This document shows positions 27,151-35,805 of a DNA stretch of 64,000 bases, piece by piece. The position numbers and the translations under genes were made by a program. The DNA is from Agathobaculum massiliense (GTDB taxonomy: Bacteria; Bacillota; Clostridia; Oscillospirales; Butyricicoccaceae), in the NCBI RefSeq assembly GCF_900291975.1, contig NZ_OMPN01000001.1:310001-374000 (forward strand). Direction: 5' to 3'. The notes beneath the pieces were generated by a model, which saw nothing but the letters and a program-made list of their open reading frames with translations, did not search any database and was not told the origin of the DNA. Every line of letters starts with the position of its first letter. Positions within the stretch are counted from its first letter, which is position 1.

Positions 27151-27179
27151 TTGACAAATAATTCTCCTCATAATAAAAT
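27151..27179 (+). promoter_or_regulatory. Promoter of ridA-lyase-NSS operon
   Basis: TTGACA (27151-27156), 17 bases, TAAAAT (27174-27179), preceded by a long A/T-rich tract. Confidence 0.85.
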
Positions 27180-27212
27180 AATCTCAGAAAAAACGAAGGA
27201 GGAGGGTGAAAG

Positions 27213-27590
27213 ATGAAAAAGGAGATAAATACGGAACGGGCGCCGGCGGCGATCGGGCCGTATGCACAGGCGGTAGCGGTGGATGGGCTGGTGATCACAT
27301 CGGGCCAGCTGCCGATCGACCCGTCGACAGGAAGCTTTCCGGAAGGGATCGCAGAGCAGACGAGACAGTCTCTGACGAACGTCAAGGCGATACTTGCGGA
27401 AGCGGGGGTCGGGATGGACCGCGTGATTAAGACCACGGTGTTCCTGAGCGACATGAACAACTTCGGTGCCATGAACGAGGTATACGCCACCTTCTTTGGT
27501 GAAGGCGGTTACCCAGCCCGTTCGGCGGTCGAGGTGGCGCGCCTGCCGAAGGACGCCCTGGTAGAGATCGAAGTCATCGCGGCCCTGTAA
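27213..27590 (+). CDS. ridA: RidA family enamine/imine deaminase
   Basis: Hydrolyses 2-aminoacrylate and related reactive enamines to keto acids and ammonia. It has 125 residues, the usual length. The conserved arginine sits in YPARSAVEVARLPKDALVEI near residue 101, with the N-terminal GPYAQAV substrate-binding region. GAAGGAGGAGGG precedes the ATG. It heads an operon with a beta-eliminating lyase that should release 2-aminoacrylate, which makes the pairing functionally meaningful. Confidence 0.94.
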   Translation: MKKEINTERAPAAIGPYAQAVAVDGLVITSGQLPIDPSTGSFPEGIAEQTRQSLTNVKAILAEAGVGMDRVIKTTVFLSDMNNFGAMNEVYATFFGEGGYPARSAVEVARLPKDALVEIEVIAAL

Positions 27591-27725
27591 GCGTTTTCCC
27601 CCTGTTCCCCTTGTAAGGTACTGTCCGCCAGTCGCGACGCCGGAGACGCAGGCCGGCATACGATGACCGGGGTATCCTCTAACAAAAGGCGCATACCGCG
27701 CCGTGATCAATTGGAGGTAATAAAT

Positions 27726-29381
27726 ATGGACAAAAAAATGGCTCACTATCCGCTGGATGTACCTGCACCGCATCACTATACGTTCGCTGTTCGTGACATC
27801 CCCGAAGTCACGATCGAGCAGCGCGAGCGCGCGCTGAACGCGACGCACTGGAACGAGTTCGCGTTTCCGGCCGCTATGCTGACGGTCGATATGCTGTCCG
27901 ACTCGGGTACCACCGCGATGACCAACCACCAGTGGGCGTCGCTGTTTCTGGGCGACGAGGCGTACGGCCGCAACACGGGGTATTATGTACTGCTGGATAC
28001 CTTCCGCGACATTTTTGAGCGCGGGGGCGAGAAGAACTGGAAGAAGATCATCGACCTGGTGCGCACGGACTGCCGCGACGTAGAGAAGATGATGAACGAG
28101 GTATACCTGTGCGAGTACGAGGGCGGGCTGTTCAACGGCGGCGCCAAGCAAATGGAGCGTCCGAACGCCTTTATCATCCAGCAGGGCCGCGCGGCGGAGT
28201 CCGTGCTGATGGAGATTGTCCGCAATATTCTGGCCCGCCGATACCCGGGCAAGAAGTTCACCATCCCGTCCAACGGCCACTTTGACACGACCGAGGGCAA
28301 CATCAAGCAGATGGGCTCGATCCCGCGCAACCTGTACAACAAGGAGCTGCTGTACGAAGTACCCGAAGGCGGCCGCTACGAGAAGAACCCCTTCAAGGGC
28401 AATATGGACATCGAGAAGCTCGAGCAGCTCATCCAAGGCGTCGGTCCGGAAAACGTGCCGCTGGTATTCTGCTGCATCACGAACAATCCGGTATGCGGCC
28501 AGGCGGTTTCCATGGCGAACATCAAGGAGATCAACCGCGTTGCGCATAAGTACAATATCCCGCTGGTATTCGACGTAGCGCGCTGGGCCCAGAACTGCTA
28601 CTTCATCAAGATGAACGAAGAGGGCTACGCCGACAAGTCCATCGCGGAGATCGCGACCGAGATGTTCCAGTACTGCGACGCGTTCACCATGTCTGCCAAG
28701 AAGGACGGCCACGCCAACATGGGCGGCATGCTGGCGTTCCGCGACAAGGGCCTGTTCTGGAAGAACTTCTCCGACTTTGACGAGAACGGCAACATCATCA
28801 CCGATGTCGGCGTTACGCTGAAGGTCAAGCAGATCTCCTGCTACGGCTCCGATTCGTACGGCGGCATGTCGAGCCGTGATATCATGGCGCTGGCGGTCGG
28901 CCTGTACGAGAGCTGCGACTTCAACTACCTGAACGAGCGCGTTGCACAGTGCAACTACTTGGCCGAGGGCTTTTACAAGGCGGGCGTCAAGGGCGTCGTG
29001 CTGCCGGCCGGCGGCCACGCGGTGTACATCAACATGGATGAGTTCTTCGACGGCAAGCGCGGCCACGATACCTTCGCGGGCGAGGGCTTCTCGCTGGAGT
29101 TGATCCGCCGCTACGGCATCCGTGTTTCCGAACTGGGCGACTACTCCATGGAATACGACCTCAAGACCCCTGAGCAGCAGGCTGAGCTGGCGAACGTGGT
29201 CCGCTTCGCGATCGACCGCAGCCGTCTGACCCAAGAGCATCTGGATTACGTCATCGCGGCGGTCAAGGCGCTGTATGAGGATCGCGAGTCCATCCCGAAC
29301 ATGCGCATCGTTTGGGGCCACAAGCTGCCGATGCGTCACTTCCATGCCTTCCTCGAGCCCTACCCCAACGAAGAGAAGTAA
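27726..29381 (+). CDS. Enlarged tryptophanase-like beta-eliminating lyase
   Basis: PLP-dependent lyase of the tryptophanase/tyrosine phenol-lyase family, 551 residues against about 460-470 for known enzymes. The PLP lysine is K326 in MSAKKDG, the PLP ring aspartate D283 in FDVARWAQN. Positions that separate tryptophanase from tyrosine phenol-lyase are tryptophanase-like: D187 in FDTT (Thr in TPL), L470 in SELGD (Arg in TPL) and H538 in RHFHA (Phe in TPL). An extra block of about 45 residues lies at about 98-143 and a shorter one near 350-362. TTGGAGG precedes ATG 27726. Likely product indole, pyruvate and ammonia, but the insert may alter substrate range. Confidence 0.85.
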   Translation: MDKKMAHYPLDVPAPHHYTFAVRDIPEVTIEQRERALNATHWNEFAFPAAMLTVDMLSDSGTTAMTNHQWASLFLGDEAYGRNTGYYVLLDTFRDIFERGGEKNWKKIIDLVRTDCRDVEKMMNEVYLCEYEGGLFNGGAKQMERPNAFIIQQGRAAESVLMEIVRNILARRYPGKKFTIPSNGHFDTTEGNIKQMGSIPRNLYNKELLYEVPEGGRYEKNPFKGNMDIEKLEQLIQGVGPENVPLVFCCITNNPVCGQAVSMANIKEINRVAHKYNIPLVFDVARWAQNCYFIKMNEEGYADKSIAEIATEMFQYCDAFTMSAKKDGHANMGGMLAFRDKGLFWKNFSDFDENGNIITDVGVTLKVKQISCYGSDSYGGMSSRDIMALAVGLYESCDFNYLNERVAQCNYLAEGFYKAGVKGVVLPAGGHAVYINMDEFFDGKRGHDTFAGEGFSLELIRRYGIRVSELGDYSMEYDLKTPEQQAELANVVRFAIDRSRLTQEHLDYVIAAVKALYEDRESIPNMRIVWGHKLPMRHFHAFLEPYPNEEK

Positions 29382-29452
29382 GCTCATCCGTATGAAAATC
29401 TGGGCGTAACCTGCGCCGCGTGGAAAGCGCGCAGGGCAAGTGTGATGAATCG

Positions 29453-29483
29453 GGCCGCGGATAACTGAATAGTTTCCGCGGCC
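29453..29483 (+). promoter_or_regulatory. Intercistronic hairpin before the NSS gene
   Basis: A perfect 9-base stem (29453-29461 with 29475-29483) and a 13-base loop, without a T tract. It may be a processing or stabilising element that tunes expression of the transporter relative to the lyase. Confidence 0.55.
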
Positions 29484-29526
29484 TTACCGGTTCATGTTTG
29501 GCTCATGTCATGAAGGGGTGTAAAGA

Positions 29527-30921
29527 ATGGAGAATAACGGCAAGCTTCAAAATCAGGATGGCTTTCGGTCCCAGTGGGGCTTTATCATGGCCGCTGTTGG
29601 TTCCTGCGTCGGTATGGCAAACGTATGGCGCTTCCCGATGCTGGTGTCCAAGTACGGGGGATTAACGTTCCTGATCCCTTATTTCATATTTGCATTTATC
29701 ATCTGCCAGTCCGGTATGATGGAAGAATTTTCGTTTGGCCGCTGGGCGAAAAGCGGCCCGTCCGGCGCGTTCGGTAAGGCTATGGAAAACGGCGGCAAAT
29801 CAAAATCGGTCGGCGAATGGCTGGGCGCAGTTCCGATTATCGGCGCTTTCTGCCTGGCTACCGGCTACGCGGTTATTATGGGCTGGGTGTTCTACTGGAC
29901 CAAAATGGCGATCACTGGCGAGCTCACCGCGATGGGGCAGGATATGAGCGCTATCGGCGGCGCGTTCGGCGCAGTTGCTCCGGAAGCAGATAGCCTTGGC
30001 GAAGCGATCAAGATGACCTTCGCTACCGGCGGCGCAAATAACCTGTGGATCATCGTCGGCGTAATCGTTTCCCTGCTGATCATGGTCATGGGCGTTGCGG
30101 GCGGCATCGAAAAATCCTGTAAGATCATGATTCCGGCACTGTATGTGCTGTTTATCGCACTGGCAGTCCTGATGATCTTCACTCCGGGTACCTCGGAAGG
30201 CTACAAGTATATCTTTACGCTGAATCCGGAAGGGCTCAAGAGTCCGGAAGTATGGGTTTACGCATTTGGGCAGTGCTTCTTCTCGCTGTCCGTTGCAGGC
30301 TCCGGCTCGGTCGTATACGGCTCTTATCTGGGCGATAATGTCAAGATCCGCCAGTCCGCTATCATCTGCGCGATCATGGACACCTCCGCGGCGCTGCTGG
30401 CAATGTTCGTCATTATCCCCGCTATGGCTTCCGCTGGCGGCGATCTCGGCGACGGCGGCCCCGGTCTGATGTTCGTCTCCGTGCTGCCTGTATTTAACAG
30501 CATGGGCGGCGTCGCAAGACTGATCGTTATCTTCTTTTATGTGGCGATCCTGTTCGCAGGCGTTTCGTCGGTCATCAACCTGCTCGAGGTGCCGATCAAC
30601 TTCCTGCAGGATCAGTTCAAACTGAAACGCTGGGTCCCGACGGTGATTGTACATGCGGTTTCCCTGGCTATCGCGTTGATGATCCAGCCCTGGACTTCTC
30701 AGTGGATGGATATGGTTTCGATCTACATCCTCCCGCTTGGTGCAGTGACCGCTGGCATCATGTTCTTCTGGATCATGAAGAAAGATACGGCGATCGCTGC
30801 AGCACAGCTTGGCTCGGAAAAACCGGTCATGAAGTGGTTTATCCCGTTTGGTAAATATGTGTTCGTCCCATTATGTGTCCTCTGCTTTGTTTTGGGCATT
30901 GCATGGGGCGGCATCGGCTGA
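29527..30921 (+). CDS. Neurotransmitter:sodium symporter (NSS/SNF) family transporter
   Basis: A sodium-coupled amino-acid symporter of 464 residues with about eleven to twelve hydrophobic segments. The N-terminal motif SQWGFIMAAVGSCVGMANVWRFP contains the unwound TM1 substrate and sodium site, and FGQCFFSLSVAGSGSVVYGSY the TM6 region. Known bacterial members such as TnaT and MhsT carry tryptophan and other hydrophobic amino acids. Its position after a tryptophanase-like gene suggests tryptophan or a related substrate. GGGGTG precedes the ATG. Confidence 0.93.
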   Translation: MENNGKLQNQDGFRSQWGFIMAAVGSCVGMANVWRFPMLVSKYGGLTFLIPYFIFAFIICQSGMMEEFSFGRWAKSGPSGAFGKAMENGGKSKSVGEWLGAVPIIGAFCLATGYAVIMGWVFYWTKMAITGELTAMGQDMSAIGGAFGAVAPEADSLGEAIKMTFATGGANNLWIIVGVIVSLLIMVMGVAGGIEKSCKIMIPALYVLFIALAVLMIFTPGTSEGYKYIFTLNPEGLKSPEVWVYAFGQCFFSLSVAGSGSVVYGSYLGDNVKIRQSAIICAIMDTSAALLAMFVIIPAMASAGGDLGDGGPGLMFVSVLPVFNSMGGVARLIVIFFYVAILFAGVSSVINLLEVPINFLQDQFKLKRWVPTVIVHAVSLAIALMIQPWTSQWMDMVSIYILPLGAVTAGIMFFWIMKKDTAIAAAQLGSEKPVMKWFIPFGKYVFVPLCVLCFVLGIAWGGIG

Positions 30922-30957
30922 TCCCTCGTCGGTTATCCCCCCGATTTTCCCTTTCAA

Positions 30958-31003
30958 ACAGCGGAGGCTCACAGCAAATCATGCTGTGAGCCTCTGCTGT
31001 ATT
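30958..31003 (+). terminator. Hairpin after the NSS gene
   Basis: Arms 30958-30976 and 30982-31000 pair over 19 bases with one wobble around a 5-base loop. The T tract is weak. Confidence 0.75.
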
Positions 31004-31111
31004 ATCCACCGGAGCATGGCATGTCCGATATGAAAAGGTATCGTATCTGCCCCGGCTTTTTCGGATAAGTACATGTCTGCAAAGAACAATAAAAGCACTA
31101 CTTTTGCAGAC

Positions 31112-31121
31112 GGGGGGGGGG
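31112..31121. repeat. G10 homopolymer tract
   Basis: Ten consecutive G residues, 9 bases before the integrase remnant's ATG. Such tracts are prone to slippage. Confidence 0.9.
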
Positions 31122-31130
31122 AAAATCAGA

Positions 31131-31570
31131 ATGAAACAATACCAATTAGCAGAAAAGCTGATCACGGGCTACATCCGCTATTTACGCGCGGAGGAGCGCG
31201 GTACCGGCACGTTCAAAAATACCTGCTGGACGCCGCCCGCGCCCAGGGCCGAGAACGTCTCTCCCTGCTCTTGGAAGCCATCTGCGCCACCGGCATCCGC
31301 GTTTCCGAAGCATGGTATATCACTGTCGAAGCCGCGCGGGAATCCCCCTCAAGGGGAAGATACGCACCACCCTGCTGCCTGCTAAACTGTGCCGCAAGCT
31401 GCTGCAATATGCCAGAAAGCAAAAAAAACCGTCTCCGGCAAGATTTTTCTCATGGGAAACGGCAAAAGCCTGTCGCGCAGGCAGATATGGGCGAATTTGT
31501 TTTTGTGCTGGAATACATTCTTTCCAAAAGCAGCTTTCGGAGGGATCATAAACAACAGCGGCCCCGATCT
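31131..31570 (+). pseudogene. Decayed tyrosine recombinase (XerC/D-like integrase)
   Basis: Fragments of one integrase occur in three frames. MKQYQLAEKLITGYIRYLRAEERG (from 31131) is the N-terminus; an internal deletion of roughly 100 codons follows. RERLSLLLEAICATGIRVSE (about 31240-31300) carries the first catalytic arginine, then LKGKIRTTLLPAKLCRKLLQ and GNGKSLSRRQIWA appear after frameshifts. The C-terminal H-x-x-R and tyrosine are missing. It is an inactive relic. Confidence 0.8.
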
Positions 31571-31688
31571 GCCAATCATGCCCTTTTTACCCGTTTCATT
31601 AACAGTCTCCTGTTCGGGTCGCTCTATTGCAGTTGCACGTCCGCTCATAGGCATTGAGAACGCCGATCGCCGTTCCTCCCGTTTTGTT

Positions 31689-32891
31689 TCATCCCTCGGC
31701 AAACCATGCTTTCATGGTATCCAAAACCCTGACAAGCGCTTCCTCCGTAATCACATAAGGTACCATCGCATACATATAATTCAGGAAAGGCCGGCTGAAC
31801 ACGCCCCGCTCAAAGGCAAACTGTTGGTATCCCGCAATCGTCTGGGGATCGTATACCTCAACACACACGCAGGCACCCATAATGCGGATCTCCTTGATCC
31901 GCGGATCGGAAAAGCCTCTCATTTCCCTGCGTGTGATCGCCTCTATCCTATGTATTTTGGACATATAATCCTGTTTTTCAAACAGCTCAATGGATTTCAG
32001 CGCTACACTGCAGGCCAAAGCATTCCCCATAAAGGTCGGCCCGTGCATCAAGGCATGGGCGGGATCGTCGTCATAAAAGCCTTCGTATACCCTGTGGCTT
32101 GTAACCGTGACGGCATGACCGATATATCCGCCGGTCAACGCTTTTCCAAGCACAAGGATATCCGGCAGGACCAGATCCGCAACAAAACGGTTTCCGGTAC
32201 GGCCGAAGCCCGTAGCGACCTCATCAAAAATCAGGAGTACGCCATAGCGGTCGCAAAGCTCCCTGGCGCGCTTCAGGAAAGATATATCATACATCCGCAT
32301 GCCGCCCGCCCCCTGCAGCAGTGGTTCGACAATAAAGCAGTTCAGGCGCTCATGGTACGCCGCAAAGGCTTTTTCCAGCGCTTTGATTTCCGTCGGGATA
32401 TGGATGACCTTTTCTCTTTTCCCATAGGCCTTCAAAACAAAATGATAATCCTCGTCGTCGCCTACCTCCATGGCCTTGAACGTGTCCCCGTGATAGGCGT
32501 GTTCCAGTGCCAGCACCATGGTCCGCTGCGTTTCGTCCCGATTGACGTAATACTGCAGGGCGATCTTCAGCGCGACCTCCACAGCGACACTGCCGGAATC
32601 CGAAAAGAAGCAGCAGTCCAGATCGCCTGGGAGCCATTCCTGCATCTTGTCAGACAGCTTCTGCGCCGGTTCATGGGTCAGCCCTCCCAGCATGACGTGA
32701 GCAAATTTCCCCAACTGCTCCGTGATCGCCTGGTTAAGCTCCGGATGCTTATACCCATGGATAACGCTCCACCAGGAAGATACGGAGTCGATCAGCTTCC
32801 GGTTTTCTGTATAAAGGTAAACCCCTTCCGCATCTACAATCTGGTAAGGCGGCTTCATGGTTTTCATCTGTTGATATGGATACCAGATCAT
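31689..32891 (-). CDS. bioA: Adenosylmethionine--8-amino-7-oxononanoate aminotransferase
   Basis: PLP-dependent class III aminotransferase, 400 residues, that converts 7-keto-8-aminopelargonate to 7,8-diaminopelargonate in biotin synthesis using SAM as amino donor. The N-terminal WYPYQQMK and SSWWSVIHGYKHPEL patterns are typical of BioA; the PLP lysine lies in LVLGKALTGGYIGHA after FDEVATGFGRTG. GGAAGGG precedes the ATG. Last gene of the bioY-B-D-A operon. Confidence 0.94.
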   Translation of the reverse strand: MIWYPYQQMKTMKPPYQIVDAEGVYLYTENRKLIDSVSSWWSVIHGYKHPELNQAITEQLGKFAHVMLGGLTHEPAQKLSDKMQEWLPGDLDCCFFSDSGSVAVEVALKIALQYYVNRDETQRTMVLALEHAYHGDTFKAMEVGDDEDYHFVLKAYGKREKVIHIPTEIKALEKAFAAYHERLNCFIVEPLLQGAGGMRMYDISFLKRARELCDRYGVLLIFDEVATGFGRTGNRFVADLVLPDILVLGKALTGGYIGHAVTVTSHRVYEGFYDDDPAHALMHGPTFMGNALACSVALKSIELFEKQDYMSKIHRIEAITRREMRGFSDPRIKEIRIMGACVCVEVYDPQTIAGYQQFAFERGVFSRPFLNYMYAMVPYVITEEALVRVLDTMKAWFAEG

Positions 32892-32908
32892 TTTATTCCC
32901 TTCCTGTT

Positions 32909-33592
32909 TTATTCATATAAGGATTCCAGCGTTTCCAGTGGGATATCCAAATCCGTGTCCCCGTTTTTTACGCAGGCCAGCACCTTTAACCCTGTCATGT
33001 ATTCACACATCGATCGATTATCCTGATGCATCATACTCTCCGGATCGAAGTGGTTAAAAATGATCCCTTTGACCGGAAGCTGATGCGCCTTCATATATTC
33101 CGTGGTCAGCACCACGGCATTGATCGTACCCAGCCCCGCATCCGTCACTATCAGGCTGCTCAGCTTCCTCGCCTTGATGAAATCTTCCAACAGCAGTTCC
33201 TGTCCGTCGAAGCGGAGCGGGCAGACAATGCCGCCTGAACCCTCCGCCGTAACATATTCATGACGGCCGCACACTTTATCAAAATCATGGAGCACCCGCT
33301 TCAGCTCCACTGGATTGCCCTCCATGCGGGCCGCCAGATGCGGAGAAACCGCTGTTTCATAGAGATAGGGACACATCTCGCTTATCGGCTGCGCAATACC
33401 GGAAACCGCCTTTACATGCAGGGCGTCGCCCGCAAGCAGACTGCCGTCCGCCCTGCGGTCATTCCCGCTCATCGCCGCCTTGTAATAGGCGGCGTTCCTT
33501 TTATTTCCCCAAAGCTTTTTGATGATCAGACCCGTTACATAGGTCTTACCAACATCGGTTCCCGTGCCTGTAATAAATATTTTTTTACTCAT
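32909..33592 (-). CDS. bioD: Dethiobiotin synthetase
   Basis: Closes the ureido ring of dethiobiotin from 7,8-diaminopelargonate, CO2 and ATP. It has 227 residues. The P-loop is FITGTGTDVGKTYVTG at the N-terminus and the EGSGGIVCPL stretch near residue 117 is typical. Its ATG overlaps the end of bioB by 8 bases (ATGAGTAA), which indicates coupled translation. Confidence 0.94.
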   Translation of the reverse strand: MSKKIFITGTGTDVGKTYVTGLIIKKLWGNKRNAAYYKAAMSGNDRRADGSLLAGDALHVKAVSGIAQPISEMCPYLYETAVSPHLAARMEGNPVELKRVLHDFDKVCGRHEYVTAEGSGGIVCPLRFDGQELLLEDFIKARKLSSLIVTDAGLGTINAVVLTTEYMKAHQLPVKGIIFNHFDPESMMHQDNRSMCEYMTGLKVLACVKNGDTDLDIPLETLESLYE

Positions 33593-34559
33593 TGCAAAGG
33601 CCCACCTCGTATCCCAGACCTTTCAGCAGCTCCATATCGGTTTGCGTGGTAATGCCGGCAGTTGTCAGCATATCGCCGGAAATCGCCGCGTTAGCGCCGG
33701 AGGTAAAGCAGCTCCTGCCCTTATCCGGCAGCTGCCCCCTGCCGCCTGCCAGCCGGATCGAAGCGTCCGGCAGAATAAAACGGTATACTGCAACGATCCG
33801 CCGCATATCCTCCACGGTCAATCGAGGGTTATTTTCCATCGGTGTACCGGGAATGGGGTTGAGCATATTGACCGGAACGCTTTTGATCTGCAGCCTGCGC
33901 AGCTCTATCGCCATGTCGATCCGGTCTTCAGCTCTTTCGCCAAGCCCCATGATCCCCCCGCTGCATACCGAAAGCCCTGCCGCCTGCGCCGCGTGGATCG
34001 CCTGCACCTTGTCGTCAAAGGTATGCGTCGTGCAAATATGCGGAAAATTCCTGCGGGAGGTTTCCAGATTGTTGTGTACTCTCGTTACGCCCGCCTCCTT
34101 CAGCTTGCGGAATTGCCTCTTGTCCAGCAGGCCAAAGGATACGCAGACCGAAATGCCAACCGTCCTTTTTATTTCTTGCACAACCCAGCACATCTGCTCC
34201 ACCTCCCCATCAGACAGCCGTTTGCCCGATGTGACGATGGAATAACGGAGTACTCCCCGTTCCTGATTGCGCTTTGCCTGCGCAATGATCTCCTCTTCCG
34301 GCAGCAAAGGGTACTGTGCGGCGCCGGTATGGTTATGCGCGGACTGCGCGCAAAACCTGCAATTTTCCGAGCAGCGCCCGCTCTTCCCGTTGATAATCGT
34401 GCAGATATCAAACCGGTTGCCGCAAAAATGTCGCCGGATAGCATCCGCGCTTTTACACAGTTCGTCCAGTGGCTGCTGGTAAAGGCACATCGCTTCCACC
34501 TTTGTGATCGGTTCGCCGCTTAGAACTTTTTCCGTCAACTGCTGTAAAGCTTTCATCAT
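33585..34559 (-). CDS. bioB: Biotin synthase
   Basis: Radical SAM enzyme that inserts sulfur into dethiobiotin. It has about 324 residues. The radical SAM cluster motif is CSENCRFC (Cys-x3-Cys-x2-Cys) near residues 63-70 and the auxiliary-cluster region includes the RLAGGRGQLPD arginine stretch. The start is one of two adjacent ATGs (34559 or 34556) just after the bioY stop; a GTG at 34562 is also possible, and the ribosome site is weak, so coupling to bioY is likely. Confidence 0.94.
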   Translation of the reverse strand: MMKALQQLTEKVLSGEPITKVEAMCLYQQPLDELCKSADAIRRHFCGNRFDICTIINGKSGRCSENCRFCAQSAHNHTGAAQYPLLPEEEIIAQAKRNQERGVLRYSIVTSGKRLSDGEVEQMCWVVQEIKRTVGISVCVSFGLLDKRQFRKLKEAGVTRVHNNLETSRRNFPHICTTHTFDDKVQAIHAAQAAGLSVCSGGIMGLGERAEDRIDMAIELRRLQIKSVPVNMLNPIPGTPMENNPRLTVEDMRRIVAVYRFILPDASIRLAGGRGQLPDKGRSCFTSGANAAISGDMLTTAGITTQTDMELLKGLGYEVGLCNE

Positions 34560-34563
34560 CACA

Positions 34564-35112
34564 TCACATCCGATTCATGATAGGGATCAGCCGTTTTCCC
34601 AGGATGGCGCCGAGAATGCACAGCACAATATCACCAGGCACGACCAGAATAAAACAGTACAGGAACAAGGGCCACAAACCGATTGGAGTGCCCAAATAGA
34701 AATTGCTTATCAGATAATAATATACCATTCCGAATAAGTACACGATTCCAAGCCCGATAAAGTTAGCGACAAGCAACCGCTTATATCCCGGATTGGCGGC
34801 TTTGTTTGCGATGCGTCCCGTGACATAGGATGCAATGGCAAACCCGATAATATAGCCAAAGCTCGGTTTCAGCACATAGGCCAAGCCGCCACCTTCCGCA
34901 AATACCGGCAGCCCCATAAGCCCAAGCACAATGTAGATGCAGACCGAAGCAGCGCCCCATTTTCCTCCCAGCAGCAGCCCTGCCAGCATGGTAAATAAAA
35001 GCTGCAGCGTAAACGGCACCACTGGAATGGGAATCCGAATAAACGCCCCTACAACGATCAGCGAGGTAAACAAACCGCAAAGAATCAAGTTTTTCGTTTT
35101 TGCCGTTCTCAT
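34564..35112 (-). CDS. bioY: Biotin ECF transporter substrate-specific component BioY
   Basis: Membrane S component that binds biotin, 182 residues with six hydrophobic segments. The family pattern IRIPIPVVPFTLQLLFTMLA near residue 25 and GLMGLPVFAEGGG near 68 are clear. AGGAGAG precedes ATG 35112. It leads the biotin operon, so the cell can either import biotin or make it from 7-keto-8-aminopelargonate. Shared EcfA/T energising components are not in the window. Confidence 0.94.
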   Translation of the reverse strand: MRTAKTKNLILCGLFTSLIVVGAFIRIPIPVVPFTLQLLFTMLAGLLLGGKWGAASVCIYIVLGLMGLPVFAEGGGLAYVLKPSFGYIIGFAIASYVTGRIANKAANPGYKRLLVANFIGLGIVYLFGMVYYYLISNFYLGTPIGLWPLFLYCFILVVPGDIVLCILGAILGKRLIPIMNRM

Positions 35113-35206
35113 TCTTTCTCTCCTATGGTACGCTTCCGATCTATCGCATATTTTCCGCAAGCGCCTTTTTCCCGTGGATGCATTTCCTGCCTTTTAATCG
35201 AGAATC

Positions 35207-35259
35207 AGTATAACATACCCACACTCCACCGTCAACCTATTTTATTTTTAGGTTTACAA
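35207..35259 (-). promoter_or_regulatory. bioYBDA promoter overlapped by a BirA-like box
   Basis: Promoter TTGACG (35230-35235), 17 bases, TATACT (35207-35212). Overlapping its -35 is TTGTAAACC (35251-35259) -N13- GGTTGAC (35231-35237), the layout of a BirA operator in Firmicutes. The left arm is near-perfect; the right arm diverges at its outer end. Confidence 0.72.
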
Positions 35260-35397
35260 TAATTATTGTTTAGGCAACGTTTTCTAATTCGGTAGCCAGC
35301 CATCCGGTCAGGCCGGTCAGAAGCGCTCCCGCACCTCTTCATCAGCGGCGGTAAAATGCTCCTCCAAAAACGCCTGTACTGGCTGGATATCGGTCGA

Positions 35398-35718
35398 CTA
35401 GTTGAGCAGAGCAATGATATCCGCTACAGGTTCCGGCTCCGCGGCGGTTTCGGATATATACTCGAGCAATACATGATTTTTTCCGTTTCCGCCGCAAAGA
35501 CAGCGCCGTGTTGGACACTGCGGATAGAACGCATCAACATCCTCCAGCCGGTGCAGATGCGTATATGCCTTACACACACTCTCCGAGACGACGTCGAGCG
35601 CATCCTCTCGGTTTCTGGTATAGCTATAGGCCACGCAGTAAAACGAGTCTTTCCGCGCATCAATCAACTCCATGAATTATTCTTCGTCGACATTTGATTT
35701 CTTTTTCAGCAGCCTCAT
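35398..35718 (-). pseudogene. Broken ECF sigma factor
   Basis: MRLLKKKSNVDEE starts at 35718 behind AAAGGAGG, then an in-frame TAA at 35677-35679 replaces a sense codon (normally Leu); the frame continues FMELIDARKDSFYCVAYSYT and REDALDVVSESVCKAYTHL, typical of sigma region 2. A frameshift follows after DAFYP, with NTALSLRRKRKKS readable in another frame, and region 4 is largely gone. A possible ECF-type -10 (CGTCTAA) lies at 35743-35749, suggesting past autoregulation. Confidence 0.78.
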
Positions 35719-35805
35719 ATCCTGTGTCCTCCTTTCATATAGTTAGACGCCGGTCAGGCACCGTTCGTTGAAGCGTTTTTCCCAACCCGCTCCGCGCGTC
35801 TTTCG

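Noticed and set aside
27180-27212. TnaC-like leader peptide
   Set aside because: The gap between promoter and ridA is too short and holds no small frame with a Trp codon.
27726-29381. Tyrosine phenol-lyase assignment
   Set aside because: Asp, Leu and His occupy the positions where tyrosine phenol-lyases carry Thr, Arg and Phe.
27168-29387. Very long minus-strand open frame opposite ridA and the lyase
   Set aside because: It mirrors a strongly conserved plus-strand enzyme and has no family signature; high GC third positions create such antisense frames.
31389-33026. Plus-strand frame opposite bioA
   Set aside because: BioA is complete on the other strand; only the first few codons of this frame match the integrase remnant.
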